Positions 1 to 8,764 of a DNA stretch of 64,000 nucleotides are shown piece by piece (position 1 is the first letter of the stretch; every line of letters begins with the position of its first letter). Source of the stretch: Ruegeria sediminis. GTDB taxonomy: Bacteria; Pseudomonadota; Alphaproteobacteria; Rhodobacterales; Rhodobacteraceae. Under the pieces are notes generated by a model that did no database searches, was not told the DNA's origin, and worked only from the letters and a program-made list of their open reading frames with translations. The position numbers and the translations under genes were made by a program. The stretch is taken from assembly GCF_005938215.1 (NCBI RefSeq), contig NZ_VCPD01000001.1:1-64000 (forward strand), read 5' to 3'.

Positions 1-116
1 TCACCATGCTGCTGTCGCTGGTTCCGGCGTTTCTGGGCCTGATCTTCACCCTGCCGATCCTTGGCCACGCCACATGGCATCTCTATCAGCGGGCTGTGCC
101 ACCGGCGGAGGAGTGA
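1..116 (+). CDS. DUF2189-like integral membrane protein, C-terminal fragment
   Basis: Only the last 37 codons are visible (frame from base 3, stop TGA at 114-116). The tail is hydrophobic and carries GHATWHLYQRAV just before the stop, a pattern I associate with the end of DUF2189 membrane proteins. In Rhodobacterales these are often found near aa3 oxidase genes, and ctaD lies about 1.1 kb downstream on the same strand. The identification rests on a very short stretch, so it is tentative; the start lies outside the window. Confidence 0.5.
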   Translation, partial: TMLLSLVPAFLGLIFTLPILGHATWHLYQRAVPPAEE

Positions 117-253
117 TCCAGCCGGCCATCACTGGACCTGTCGCAGAGCGGTGCACAGCCTTGAAAAATGGCCCAAAACTCGCCAATCTGCGCCTGGGTC
201 AACTTCACTTGGGAAATTCCGGTTGAATAGTCCGGGACGGACAGAGAGGCCAA

Positions 254-901
254 ATGTTTGACAGCGATCTCTTCCTGGATTTCTTCATAGCCCTCTTTGC
301 GCTTCTAAACCCGCTTTTCGCAATTCCGATTTTTCTTGGCCTGACAAGTGAGTTCACCGCGGGCGAGCGACAGCGGGCAGCCGCGGTTGCCGCGCTGACA
401 ACCCTGGTCGCGCTGATCATCGCGGCCCTGATCGGTGATCAGATTCTCAATCTTTTCGGCGTTCATGTGGAGTCGTTTCAGATCGCCGGCGGGATAATCG
501 TGCTAATGATCGCCTTGGGTATGCTCAAGGATGACGGCAAAGAAGATGAAAAGGCCAAGGAAACGATAGCGGAGGAAACCGGCAGCAAGAACAAGGATAT
601 CGCTGTCTATCCTCTTGCCATTCCGCTGCTTGCCGGACCGGGCGTCTTCGTCACGACCATCGTTTTCAGCAGCCGGCTTGCGGCCGCGGGTGATTTCACG
701 GCCCTTGGCGCGGCCATTCTGGCAGTTGCGCTGATGCTGTGGCTGTCCATGGCGTTTGCCACCACCGCCGGGCGGTTTCTGAACGACGTTGCAATCACCA
801 TCGGCACGAAGATCCTTGGAATTCTGCTTGCGGCCGTTGCGGTTGAAATGATCATCAAGGGAATAGATTCCCATTTTCTGCCGCTGCTTGGTGCCGGCTA
901 G
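254..901 (+). CDS. MarC family (UPF0056) integral membrane protein
   Basis: A 215-residue protein with about six hydrophobic segments. It opens with the LLNPLFAIPIFLGLT signature of MarC proteins, has the IAGGIIVLMIALGML segment near residues 75-90 and the paired PLAIPLLAGPG motif near 120, all conserved in the family. Between the halves lies a charged loop rich in Lys/Glu (residues about 91-115). MarC proteins sit in the inner membrane and their substrate is not established; NAAT transporter is only a domain name. The ATG follows a purine-rich AGAGAGG. A second, divergent MarC gene occurs at 28634-29266. Confidence 0.9.
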   Translation: MFDSDLFLDFFIALFALLNPLFAIPIFLGLTSEFTAGERQRAAAVAALTTLVALIIAALIGDQILNLFGVHVESFQIAGGIIVLMIALGMLKDDGKEDEKAKETIAEETGSKNKDIAVYPLAIPLLAGPGVFVTTIVFSSRLAAAGDFTALGAAILAVALMLWLSMAFATTAGRFLNDVAITIGTKILGILLAAVAVEMIIKGIDSHFLPLLGAG

Positions 902-1093
902 GGGATGATATCGGCGCGGGCGCTTGATCGGCCTGCGGGGCTTTGCATCCGCCAGTCTGCCTGCAAGGGCTTTGGACATACCGGCTGAAGGTATCCGTGC
1001 CGCCCGGCCGGCCGGCGGAGGCGCCATTTCTCTGCGCCGGGCAGGAAACGCGGGAACGATGCGCCCGATTCAAGGAGGGTGCGGCCATTTATC

Positions 1094-1107
1094 TTGATCC
1101 AGATCAA
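1094..1107 (+). promoter_or_regulatory. FNR/FnrL-type binding site upstream of ctaD
   Basis: TTGATCCAGATCAA is an exact match to the FNR consensus TTGAT-N4-ATCAA. In Rhodobacter relatives FnrL is the oxygen-responsive regulator of respiratory genes, so control of the aa3 oxidase by oxygen is a natural inference. The site is centred about 51 bases upstream of the start point predicted from the promoter at 1117-1145; whether it activates or represses cannot be read from the sequence. Confidence 0.75.
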
Positions 1108-1116
1108 ACTCCGCCA

Positions 1117-1145
1117 TTGAAGGTGTGTCCCTCACATTCTAAAAC
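1117..1145 (+). promoter_or_regulatory. Putative ctaD promoter
   Basis: TTGAAG at 1117-1122 and TAAAAC at 1140-1145 are separated by exactly 17 bases, a good sigma-70-type spacing, and lie 67 bases before the ctaD ATG. This is a match by eye in GC-rich DNA, so it remains a candidate. Confidence 0.4.
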
Positions 1146-1211
1146 CTGCTGGAATCCCCGCGCGCCGGAGAAGTCCGGCTGCGCGGTTATGTTGCAACAG
1201 GAGGCACCTAA

Positions 1212-2870
1212 ATGGCAGACGCAGCCATTCATGGTCACGATCATGAAGACCAGCGCGGTTTCTTCACCCGCTGGTTCATGTCGACCAACCACAAGGACAT
1301 CGGGATCCTATACCTGGTATTCTCGGCCATCGCTGGCCTGATCTCGGTTCTGATGACCGTCTACATGCGGCTTGAGCTGATGGATCCGGGCGTTCAGTAC
1401 ATGTGCATGGAAGGCTTCATGGCCGACCCCTGCACGCCCAACGGCCATCTCTGGAACGTGATGATCACCTATCACGGCGTCCTGATGATGTTCTTCGTGG
1501 TCATTCCCGCGCTGTTCGGCGGTTTCGGCAACTATTTCATGCCGTTGCAGATCGGCGCGCCGGACATGGCCTTCCCGCGGATGAACAACCTGTCCTTCTG
1601 GCTCTACGTGGCCGGCACCTCGCTGGGCGTCGCTTCGCTGTTGTCTCCGGGCGGCAACGACCAGCTGGGTTCGGGCGTGGGCTGGGTGCTGTATCCGCCG
1701 CTCTCGACCACCGAAGGCGGCATGTCCATGGACCTTGCGATCTTCGCCGTGCACGTATCGGGCGCCTCCTCGATCCTCGGCGCGATCAACATGATCACCA
1801 CCTTCCTGAACATGCGCGCCCCGGGCATGACCCTGTTCAAGGTGCCGCTGTTCAGCTGGTCGATCTTCGTCACCTCGTGGCTGATCCTGCTGTCGCTGCC
1901 GGTTCTGGCCGGCGCCATCACCATGCTGCTGATGGACCGCAACTTCGGCTTCACCTTCTTCGATCCGGCCGGCGGCGGCGACCCGGTGCTGTACCAGCAC
2001 ATCCTGTGGTTCTTCGGCCATCCGGAAGTGTACATCGTGATCCTGCCCGGCTTCGGCATCATCAGCCACGTGATCGCCACCTTCTCGCGCAAGCCGATCT
2101 TCGGCTACCTGCCGATGGTCTGGGCGATCATCGCGATCGGGGTGCTCGGCTTCGTCGTGTGGGCGCACCACATGTACACCGTCGGCATGTCGCTGCGCCA
2201 GCAGGCCTACTTCATGCTGGCCACGATGGTCATCGCGGTGCCCACGGGCGTCAAGGTGTTCTCGTGGATCGCCACCATGTGGGGCGGCTCGATCGAGTTC
2301 AAGACGCCGATGCTTTTCGCCTTCGGCTTCCTGTTCCTGTTCACCGTCGGCGGTGTGACCGGCGTGGTGCTGAGCCAGGCGGGCGTGGACCGCGCCTATC
2401 ACGACACCTACTATGTCGTGGCCCACTTCCACTACGTGATGTCGCTTGGGGCGGTGTTCGCGATCTTTGCCGGGATCTACTTCTATTTCGGCAAGATGAC
2501 CGGACGCCAGTACCCGGAATTCTGGGGCAAGGTCCACTTCTGGATGTTCTTCATCGGCGCCAACCTGACCTTCTTCCCCCAGCACTTCCTGGGCCGTCAG
2601 GGCATGCCGCGCCGGTACATCGACTACCCCGAGGCCTTCGCCTACTGGAACAAGATCTCGTCCTATGGCGCGTTCATCTCGTTCGCTTCGTTCCTGCTGT
2701 TCTTCGGCATCGTGTTCTATTCGCTGTTCCGCGGCGCGCGTGTGACCCAGAACAACTACTGGAACGAGTACGCGGACACGCTGGAATGGACCCTGCCCTC
2801 GCCGCCTCCCGAACACACGTTCGAGATCCTGCCCAAGCAGGAAGACTGGGACAAGGGCCACGCGCACTGA
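1212..2870 (+). CDS. ctaD: Cytochrome c oxidase subunit I, aa3 type
   Basis: A 552-residue protein, full length for alphaproteobacterial CtaD. Subunit I carries heme a and the heme a3-CuB centre that reduces oxygen to water while pumping protons in the inner membrane. The sequence shows the [13 protein letters not shown] start (residues about 18-27), the CuB/cross-linked Tyr motif [17 protein letters not shown] near residue 270, and the heme-ligand motif [11 protein letters not shown] near 400. Twelve or more membrane segments are evident. AGGAGG seven bases upstream fixes the ATG. Neither subunit II nor III is adjacent in this window, as is common in Rhodobacterales, where subunit I is encoded apart. 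A strong terminator follows at 2894-2922. Confidence 0.97.
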   Translation: MADAAIHGHDHEDQRGFFTRWFMSTNHKDIGILYLVFSAIAGLISVLMTVYMRLELMDPGVQYMCMEGFMADPCTPNGHLWNVMITYHGVLMMFFVVIPALFGGFGNYFMPLQIGAPDMAFPRMNNLSFWLYVAGTSLGVASLLSPGGNDQLGSGVGWVLYPPLSTTEGGMSMDLAIFAVHVSGASSILGAINMITTFLNMRAPGMTLFKVPLFSWSIFVTSWLILLSLPVLAGAITMLLMDRNFGFTFFDPAGGGDPVLYQHILWFFGHPEVYIVILPGFGIISHVIATFSRKPIFGYLPMVWAIIAIGVLGFVVWAHHMYTVGMSLRQQAYFMLATMVIAVPTGVKVFSWIATMWGGSIEFKTPMLFAFGFLFLFTVGGVTGVVLSQAGVDRAYHDTYYVVAHFHYVMSLGAVFAIFAGIYFYFGKMTGRQYPEFWGKVHFWMFFIGANLTFFPQHFLGRQGMPRRYIDYPEAFAYWNKISSYGAFISFASFLLFFGIVFYSLFRGARVTQNNYWNEYADTLEWTLPSPPPEHTFEILPKQEDWDKGHAH

Positions 2871-2893
2871 TCCCGGCCTGACCGAGACACAGC

Positions 2894-2922
2894 GAAAACC
2901 CCGCCACGCCGGCGGGGTTTTC
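2894..2922 (+). terminator. Rho-independent terminator of ctaD
   Basis: Arms GAAAACCCCGCC (2894-2905) and GGCGGGGTTTTC (2911-2922) form a perfect 12-bp stem with a five-base loop, followed by a short T-rich run. It lies 24 bases after the ctaD stop. Confidence 0.9.
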
Positions 2923-3040
2923 CTTTTCCGGGCGGTCGCGAACCCGGCGGCGCACGGAACGGGCTTGGCGGAATCGCCAGACTCACAAAATTACGCTATT
3001 CTTTTTCGGGCCTTGTATTGCGCTACCCGGAGTCCCGCCG

Positions 3041-3640
3041 ATGCCCGAGATCGATTTTTGGTATTCTATTGGCAGCACCTATTCATTCCTGACCGTCATG
3101 CGGCTTCCTGACTGGTGCAAGGAAAACCACACCTCGGTCCGCTGGCGTCCCTTCAACGTGCGCACGGTCATGACCGAGCAAAAGAACATCCCCTTCGCGG
3201 GCAAACCCATCAAATCCGCCTATATGTGGCGCGACATCGAACGGCGGACCGCCAAGTACGGTCTGCACGCGCGGCTGCCGGCCCCCTACCCGATTTCCGA
3301 CCTGGCCCTTGCCAACCAGGTGGCGCTGCTGGGCATGGGCGAAGGATGGGGCGAACGGTTCACCCGGAACCTCTACCGCATCTGGTTCGAGGATGGCGTC
3401 GAGGCCGGAAGCGAAGCGGCCCTGGCCGAGGCCCTGCACCGCAGCGAGCAGGACCCCCTGCCCGTGCTTGCCCGCGCGCGGGAACCCGAAGCGGTCGCGG
3501 CGCTGGAGGCGGAAACCGAAGCGGCGGTTGCGGCGGGCGTCTTCGGTGCGCCCAGCTTCGTGGCGCGGGGCGAACTGTTCTGGGGCGACGACCGGCTGGA
3601 GGATGCCCTGTCCTGGGTCAAGGTCGGCCACGTGGTCTGA
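3041..3640 (+). CDS. DsbA-family protein, 2-hydroxychromene-2-carboxylate isomerase-like
   Basis: A 199-residue protein with the kappa-GST/HCCA isomerase arrangement of a thioredoxin fold interrupted by a helical domain. The N-terminus IDFWYSIGSTYSFLTVMRL has Ser in the position occupied by the catalytic residue of HCCA isomerases, and VFGAPSFVARGELFWGDDRL near the C-terminus is the cis-Pro and substrate loop typical of the family. Family members use glutathione in degradation of aromatic compounds, but no such pathway lies nearby, so the substrate is unknown. It follows the ctaD terminator and probably has its own promoter. Confidence 0.8.
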   Translation: MPEIDFWYSIGSTYSFLTVMRLPDWCKENHTSVRWRPFNVRTVMTEQKNIPFAGKPIKSAYMWRDIERRTAKYGLHARLPAPYPISDLALANQVALLGMGEGWGERFTRNLYRIWFEDGVEAGSEAALAEALHRSEQDPLPVLARAREPEAVAALEAETEAAVAAGVFGAPSFVARGELFWGDDRLEDALSWVKVGHVV

Positions 3641-3696
3641 CGCCGGGACCGCGGAACCGATCTCGACCGGCGTGGAACGGATGCTAGGTTAACCCC

Positions 3697-4194
3697 ATGC
3701 CCTACGACTGGAAACGCCCTTCGGAAACCGTGCAGGAACTGCACCTTTGGCCGCACAACTCTCTCCCGCCCCGCGGGGTGATGGCTGCCGTTCTGGGTGT
3801 CTTTGCACTGGGCACCATTCCCATGCTGGCCGTTTTGGGATCGGTCCTTCTGTGGGGCCTGCTGCCATTCGTTCTGCTGGCCGTCCTGGGCCTGTGGCTG
3901 GCCCTGGAAATGAACTACCGCCACCGGCGCATGCTGGAGGTGCTGACCCTGACGGACGACCAGGCGCATCTGGTGCGCCACAATCCGCGCGGACGCATTC
4001 AGGAATGGCACTGCAACCGCTACTGGGCGCGGCCCGAGATGCACAAGCTGGGCGGTCCCGTGCCCAACTACGTGACATTGATCGGCGCGGGACGCGAAGT
4101 CGAAATCGGCGCCTTCCTGTCCGAAGACGAACGCATCGCGCTTTATGACGAACTGGTGTTGAAGATGCGCGTCCCGTCCGTCAGCCCGGGCTGA
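3697..4194 (+). CDS. DUF2244 domain-containing membrane protein
   Basis: A 165-residue protein with two adjacent hydrophobic segments (about residues 28-50 and 53-68) followed by a soluble domain containing ALEMNYRHRRMLE, an aromatic-basic stretch, and GREVEIGAFLSEDER near the end. This order matches DUF2244, an uncharacterised alphaproteobacterial family that is often encoded close to cytochrome oxidase genes. No enzymatic residues are known. It is transcribed in the same direction as the preceding isomerase-like gene with a 56-base gap and converges on yqeY. Confidence 0.8.
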   Translation: MPYDWKRPSETVQELHLWPHNSLPPRGVMAAVLGVFALGTIPMLAVLGSVLLWGLLPFVLLAVLGLWLALEMNYRHRRMLEVLTLTDDQAHLVRHNPRGRIQEWHCNRYWARPEMHKLGGPVPNYVTLIGAGREVEIGAFLSEDERIALYDELVLKMRVPSVSPG

Positions 4195-4236
4195 CAGGTC
4201 AACATCTGACTTTCAGGGCAATCGGGCCAACGGCCC

Positions 4237-4719
4237 TCAGCCGCCGTTCGAAGCCTTGCAGAGCTGGTCCTTGACCATCGGGCCCACCGTGCCGAAATCC
4301 ATCCGGCCGGTATAGCGCGACTTGAGCTCGCCCATGACCTTGCCCATGTCGCGGATCGATTCTGCGCCGGTCGATGAAATCGCCGCCTTGATCGCCGCGA
4401 CCACTTCGTCGTCTTCCAGCTGCTTGGGCAGAAACTCTTCGATCACCGCGATTTCCAGGCGCTCGCGCTCGGCCAGATCCAGACGCCCGCCCTCTTCGTA
4501 GGCGCGCGCGCTTTCCTTGCGCTGCTTGGTCATTTTTCCCAGAATTTCAAGAACTTCCGCGTCGCTGCAACCGTTCGCTTCTTCGCTTCCGGCGCCGCGC
4601 GTGGCGATATCCTTGTCCTTGATCGCCGCGTTGATCAGCCGAAGCGTCGACACCCTCTCGGCGGCCTTGTCCTTCATTGCTTGCTTTAGGGCAGTGTTTA
4701 CCCTTGATCGCATATCCAT
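4237..4719 (-). CDS. GatB/YqeY domain-containing protein
   Basis: A 160-residue protein matching the YqeY family across its length: N-terminal MRSRVNTALKQAMKDKA and TLRLINAAIKDKDIA, central EIAVIEEFLPKQL, and C-terminal MGKVMGELKSRYTGRMDFG. The fold is that of the tRNA-binding tail of GatB, but the function of free-standing YqeY is not settled. It diverges from carA, an arrangement common in alphaproteobacteria. Two in-frame ATGs (codons 1 and 3) are possible starts. Confidence 0.88.
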   Translation of the reverse strand: MDMRSRVNTALKQAMKDKAAERVSTLRLINAAIKDKDIATRGAGSEEANGCSDAEVLEILGKMTKQRKESARAYEEGGRLDLAERERLEIAVIEEFLPKQLEDDEVVAAIKAAISSTGAESIRDMGKVMGELKSRYTGRMDFGTVGPMVKDQLCKASNGG

Positions 4720-4841
4720 TTGTCCTGCCCATCCCCATGGAACTCGAACCTAGACCATATTTAAACCGAAACTATGTTACAACAAGGGATGAAAGCCGTT
4801 AACCCGTTGAAAAACAACGATAGTGGAAATTTCGATCAGGC

Positions 4842-4870
4842 TTGACCCAGCGGCGCAAGCCCCTTAGTTA
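4842..4870 (+). promoter_or_regulatory. Putative carA promoter
   Basis: TTGACC (4842-4847) and TAGTTA (4865-4870) are 17 bases apart. The predicted transcription start falls near 4877, downstream of an in-frame ATG at 4870 but upstream of the SD-preceded ATG at 4903, which helps choose the carA start. Confidence 0.6.
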
Positions 4871-4902
4871 TGCGCCGATTTACCCTGCAGGAGAGTCGCG
4901 CC

Positions 4903-6069
4903 ATGGTCCAGAATGCCACGTCCAAGCCCACCGCATGTCTGGCACTGGCCGATGGAACGCTGTTCTACGGGCACGGCTTCGGGGCCACGGGCCAGACGGT
5001 CGCCGAATTGTGCTTCAACACCGCGATGACCGGATATCAGGAAATCATGACCGACCCCTCCTATGCGGGCCAGATCGTGACCTTCACTTTTCCGCATATC
5101 GGCAACGTGGGCGTGAACCCCGAGGATGACGAGACCGCCGATCCCGTGGCCGAGGGAATGGTGGTCAAATGGGACCCGACCCTGCCGTCGAACTGGCGCG
5201 CCGCGGAAGAGCTCAAGGACTGGCTGGCGCGGCGCGGCCGCATCGCCATCGGCGGCGTCGATACCCGCCGCCTGACCCGGGCGATCCGCCAGCAGGGCGC
5301 GCCGCACGTGGCGCTGGCCCATGACCCCGAGGGCAAATTCGACATCGAGGCGCTGGTCGCCGCCGCGCGCGGCTTTGCCGGCCTGGAAGGCATGGACCTG
5401 GCCAAGAAGGTCACCTGTGCGCAAAGCTACCGCTGGGACGAGATGCGCTGGGCCTGGCCCGACGGGTATTCTCGTCAGGAAGCCCCGGCGCACAAGGTCG
5501 TGGCCGTGGATTACGGCGCCAAGCGCAACATCCTGCGCTGCCTCGCCTCGGCGGGCTGCGACGTGACTGTTCTGCCCGCGACGGCAACCGCCGCCGAAAT
5601 CCTGGCCCACAGCCCCGACGGCGTGTTCCTGTCCAACGGTCCCGGCGACCCGGCGGCGACCGGCGAATACGCCGTTCCGATGATCCGGGAGATCCTGGGC
5701 ACCACCGATCTGCCGGTTTTCGGCATCTGCCTTGGCCACCAGATGCTGGCGCTGGCGCTGGGCGGACAGACCGTCAAGATGAACCACGGCCACCACGGCG
5801 CCAACCACCCGGTCAAGGATCTGGAAACCGGCAAGGTCGAGATCACCTCGATGAACCACGGTTTCGCGGTCGACGCCCAGACCCTGCCCGACGGCGTGGT
5901 GGAAACGCACCGCTCGCTGTTCGACGGGTCGAACTGCGGTATCCGCATGGCGGAGCGGCCGGTCTATTCGGTGCAGTATCACCCCGAAGCGTCGCCCGGC
6001 CCGCAGGACAGTTTCTACCTGTTCGAACGGTTCGCCGCGGCCATGGCGGCCAGAAAAACCGCGGCCTGA
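4903..6069 (+). CDS. carA: Carbamoyl-phosphate synthase small subunit
   Basis: A 388-residue glutaminase subunit that supplies ammonia to CarB for carbamoyl phosphate, the precursor of arginine and pyrimidines. The N-terminal CPSase domain contains LCFNTAMTGYQEIMTDPSY. The class I amidotransferase domain (from about residue 195) has the nucleophile motif GICLGHQMLALALGG and the His/Glu motif YHPEASPGP. An upstream in-frame ATG at 4870 exists, but GGAG nine bases before 4903 and the promoter spanning 4842-4870 favour 4903. carB is not in the window. Confidence 0.95.
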   Translation: MVQNATSKPTACLALADGTLFYGHGFGATGQTVAELCFNTAMTGYQEIMTDPSYAGQIVTFTFPHIGNVGVNPEDDETADPVAEGMVVKWDPTLPSNWRAAEELKDWLARRGRIAIGGVDTRRLTRAIRQQGAPHVALAHDPEGKFDIEALVAAARGFAGLEGMDLAKKVTCAQSYRWDEMRWAWPDGYSRQEAPAHKVVAVDYGAKRNILRCLASAGCDVTVLPATATAAEILAHSPDGVFLSNGPGDPAATGEYAVPMIREILGTTDLPVFGICLGHQMLALALGGQTVKMNHGHHGANHPVKDLETGKVEITSMNHGFAVDAQTLPDGVVETHRSLFDGSNCGIRMAERPVYSVQYHPEASPGPQDSFYLFERFAAAMAARKTAA

Positions 6070-6150
6070 GCCCGGACATATCCGCCTTAACCGGACATTA
6101 ACCAGCCCCGAGCCACCCTGAAGCGTGTCACACGCATCGGGGTCAGTGTC

Positions 6151-8010
6151 TTGAGCGGCCAGAATGTCCAACGCCTCGCAGAGGTTGCGCCGCTCCCGGT
6201 GCCCCGGCTCCCGTTGGGGCGGCATCTGGTTCTGAATGGCGCAATCACCGAAGCGCAGCTGGTCGAGGCGCTGCAGCTGCAGTTGCGGCTGAATGCTCCG
6301 CTTGGAAAAATCATCGTCGCGGAAGGCTGGGCCGAACCGAGAGACATTCTGGACGCGCTGTCGGCGCAGAGCGGCCTTCAGATCGCCGACCTGGCCGCCA
6401 CTCCGCCCGCTTCCGAACTTGGCGACCTGATGCCGGTTGCGTTCTGGTTGAAACACGCGGTCGTACCGTGGATTCGCATGGGGCCGATCGTGCTTGTCGC
6501 CACGTCCCGTCCCGACCGTTTTCCGGAAGTTGCCGACGCGATGGCCGCAGCCGGCTTGACAGCGATGCCGGTGCTGGCCGGGTTGGATCACATCCATGCG
6601 GCGCTAGCCCGGCTGTTCGCTGCGCCCCTGGCCAAAGCGGCCGAGACCTGCGTCGAGCCGTCGCAAAGCTGCCGGGACTGGACGTTCGGCGCCCGCTTGC
6701 CGGCGATCCTGACGGGCATCCTGATCCTTCTCGTCGCCGTGGCGTTTCCGGAACTGGGGCTGGCTGCGCTGATTTTCGCCTCGGTTCTCACGCTGAGCCT
6801 GTTCATGGCGCTGCGGCTGGCGGGTTTTGCCGCGCATGTGGCCGGCCGGACCCATCTGATCGCCTCGCATCCCGGCCCGCGCCTGCCGCCTATTTCCGTT
6901 CTGGTGCCGCTTTACAAAGAGCGCGAGATCGCGGATGCGCTGGTCCGGCGGCTCGGCCGGCTGAACTATCCCAAGGCGCTGCTGGACGTCATCCTCGTGC
7001 TCGAGGAAAAGGACGGCGTGACCCAGGCGGCGCTTTCCGCCGCCGACCTGCCGCACTGGATGCGGGTGATCAAGGTTCCCGATCTGGGCGGGCTGACCAC
7101 CAAGCCGCGCGCGATGAACTTTGCGCTGGATTTCTGCCGGGGCGAGATCGTGGGGGTCTGGGACGCCGAGGATGCGCCCGCCCCCGATCAGCTGGAACGG
7201 GTCGCGGCCCGCTTTGCCCAAGCGCCGCCCGACGTGGTGTGCCTGCAAGGCATCCTGGACTACTACAATCCGCGGACGAACTGGCGCGCGCGCTGTTTCA
7301 CCATCGAATACTGCAGCTGGTTTCGGGTCATCCTGCCGGGCATCGCCCGGTTGGGCCTCGTGGTGCCCCTGGGCGGCACCACGCTGTTCTTTCGCCGCCA
7401 GGTGCTAGAGGAACTGGGCCGGTGGGACGCGCATAACGTGACGGAAGACGCCGATCTGGGCGTCCGGCTTTGCCGCGCGGGATACCGGACCGAAATGATC
7501 GACACTGTCACCCATGAAGAGGCCAGCTTTCGCGCCTGGCCCTGGGTGCGGCAACGCTCGCGCTGGCTGAAGGGGTTCATGGTGACCTACCTGGTCCACA
7601 TGCGCGCGCCGCGCCGCCTGCTGGCCGATCTTGGCCTTTGGCGGTTCGTGGGGTTTCAGGCCTTCTTTCTGGGCACTCTGGGGCAGTTCCTGCTTGCGCC
7701 GGTGCTGTGGTCCTTGTGGCTGCTTCTGTTCGGCCTGCCGCATCCGATTGCGCAGATGGTTGCACCGCCTCTCATGGCGATACTGGTGGGCTTTCTTGTT
7801 CTGGCCGAACTGCTGAACATCCTGATCGGCCTGACCGCGGTCTCGGCGAAAGACCGGCGTTTCCTGATGCCGTGGGTGCCCACCATGATGGCCTACTTCC
7901 CGCTCGGCGCCGTGGCCGCCTACAAGGCGCTGTGGGAACTGGCGATCCGCCCCTTTTTCTGGGACAAGACCCAGCACGGACAGGCCCCGGAAGAGGATCA
8001 GCCCGCGTGA
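6151..8010 (+). CDS. Membrane glycosyltransferase family 2 with N-terminal MshEN/GspE-N-like domain
   Basis: A 619-residue protein read from a TTG start. Residues about 20-75 contain two tandem repeats of the type LGxxLxxxGxxxxxxLxxAL, the pattern of MshEN (GspE N-terminal) domains, several of which bind c-di-GMP. Two hydrophobic segments follow (about 190-240), then a GT2 catalytic domain with VLVPLYKE (about 250), the DxD-like WDAEDAP (about 337-343), TEDADLG (431-437) and QRSRWLKG (468-475), the processive-type QxxRW motif. The C-terminus has several membrane helices. The architecture is reminiscent of NfrB/BcsA-like polysaccharide synthases. It stands alone after carA and converges on the GntR gene three bases away. 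The product is unknown. Confidence 0.8.
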   Translation: MSGQNVQRLAEVAPLPVPRLPLGRHLVLNGAITEAQLVEALQLQLRLNAPLGKIIVAEGWAEPRDILDALSAQSGLQIADLAATPPASELGDLMPVAFWLKHAVVPWIRMGPIVLVATSRPDRFPEVADAMAAAGLTAMPVLAGLDHIHAALARLFAAPLAKAAETCVEPSQSCRDWTFGARLPAILTGILILLVAVAFPELGLAALIFASVLTLSLFMALRLAGFAAHVAGRTHLIASHPGPRLPPISVLVPLYKEREIADALVRRLGRLNYPKALLDVILVLEEKDGVTQAALSAADLPHWMRVIKVPDLGGLTTKPRAMNFALDFCRGEIVGVWDAEDAPAPDQLERVAARFAQAPPDVVCLQGILDYYNPRTNWRARCFTIEYCSWFRVILPGIARLGLVVPLGGTTLFFRRQVLEELGRWDAHNVTEDADLGVRLCRAGYRTEMIDTVTHEEASFRAWPWVRQRSRWLKGFMVTYLVHMRAPRRLLADLGLWRFVGFQAFFLGTLGQFLLAPVLWSLWLLLFGLPHPIAQMVAPPLMAILVGFLVLAELLNILIGLTAVSAKDRRFLMPWVPTMMAYFPLGAVAAYKALWELAIRPFFWDKTQHGQAPEEDQPA

Positions 8011-8013
8011 CGC

Positions 8014-8664
8014 TCAGCCGCGCTCGCGCTTGTCCGCGTCCTGCTTGAGCCGGGTCATGAAGGCGATCGAGATGTGGTCCTTCAGCGCCTTTTCCGCCCG
8101 CTCTTCGTCGCGCGCCTCGATCGCATCGACGATGCCCTTGTGTTCGCTCTGCGCGATTTCTCCGCGGCCCTGCGCGGCAAGCGACGTGGTCGCCATCAGT
8201 GCCATGGTCCTGTGCACAAGATCCAGCTGCTGAACCAGATACCGGTTGTGCGAGGCCAGATGGATCTGTTCGTGAAAGCGCCGGTTCGCCCGCGACAGGG
8301 CGTTCGGATCTCCGACCAGTTCGTCATCCGCCTTGACCATCTCGCGCAGCACCCGGATCTCTTCTTCGGTGGCATGTTGCGCCGCCAGGCGCGCGGCCAG
8401 CCCTTCGAGTTCGCGGCGCACGACGTAAAGTTCGGCCATCTGGTTGTGGTCCAGCGACGCCACGATCAGCGAACGCCCGTCCCGCTCGAGCAGGGATTGC
8501 GTCTCGAGCCGCTGCAGCGCCTCGCGGATCGGCGTGCGCGACACGCCGAAGCGGTCGGCAAGCTCGCTTTCCACCAGCCGGTCGCCGGGCTTGTAGATCC
8601 CGACATCGATCGCCTCGAGGATCAGGCTGTAGGCATCCGTATTCGTCTGGCGCGTCTGGTTCAT
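8014..8664 (-). CDS. GntR family transcriptional regulator, FCD subfamily
   Basis: A 216-residue regulator. Residues about 10-75 form the winged helix with RFGVSRTPIREALQRLE and the LLERDG wing. The C-terminal all-helical FCD domain (about 85-205) shows the metal-ligand-like pattern RRFHEQIHLASHN, with the effector-pocket Arg/His set expected of the family. Such regulators usually sense small carboxylates and act on adjacent operons, but the neighbours here (glycosyltransferase, HAD hydrolase) give no obvious target, so the effector is unknown. Confidence 0.88.
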   Translation of the reverse strand: MNQTRQTNTDAYSLILEAIDVGIYKPGDRLVESELADRFGVSRTPIREALQRLETQSLLERDGRSLIVASLDHNQMAELYVVRRELEGLAARLAAQHATEEEIRVLREMVKADDELVGDPNALSRANRRFHEQIHLASHNRYLVQQLDLVHRTMALMATTSLAAQGRGEIAQSEHKGIVDAIEARDEERAEKALKDHISIAFMTRLKQDADKRERG

Positions 8665-8764
8665 TTTGTGTTCTTTCTCCCTGTTCCGACTTGTCTATCC
8701 GCCGGGCAGGCTTGCGATCAAGCCCGGCATTGAAAACCGCGTCACAGAGCCCTAAACCCAAGTC

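Larger units (their letters stand above)
902..1211 (+). promoter_or_regulatory. Intergenic leader of ctaD
   Basis: About 310 bases without a gene. It holds a perfect FNR-type palindrome (1094-1107), a plausible sigma-70-like promoter (1117-1145) and the ctaD ribosome binding site AGGAGG at 1199-1204, seven bases before the ATG. I see no terminator with a T-tract behind marC. Reading frames through this region have no recognisable protein features. Confidence 0.6.

Noticed and set aside
4224..4236. GGGCC-AAC-GGCCC as a bidirectional terminator between DUF2244 and yqeY
   Set aside because: The stem is only five bases and no T-tract follows on either strand.
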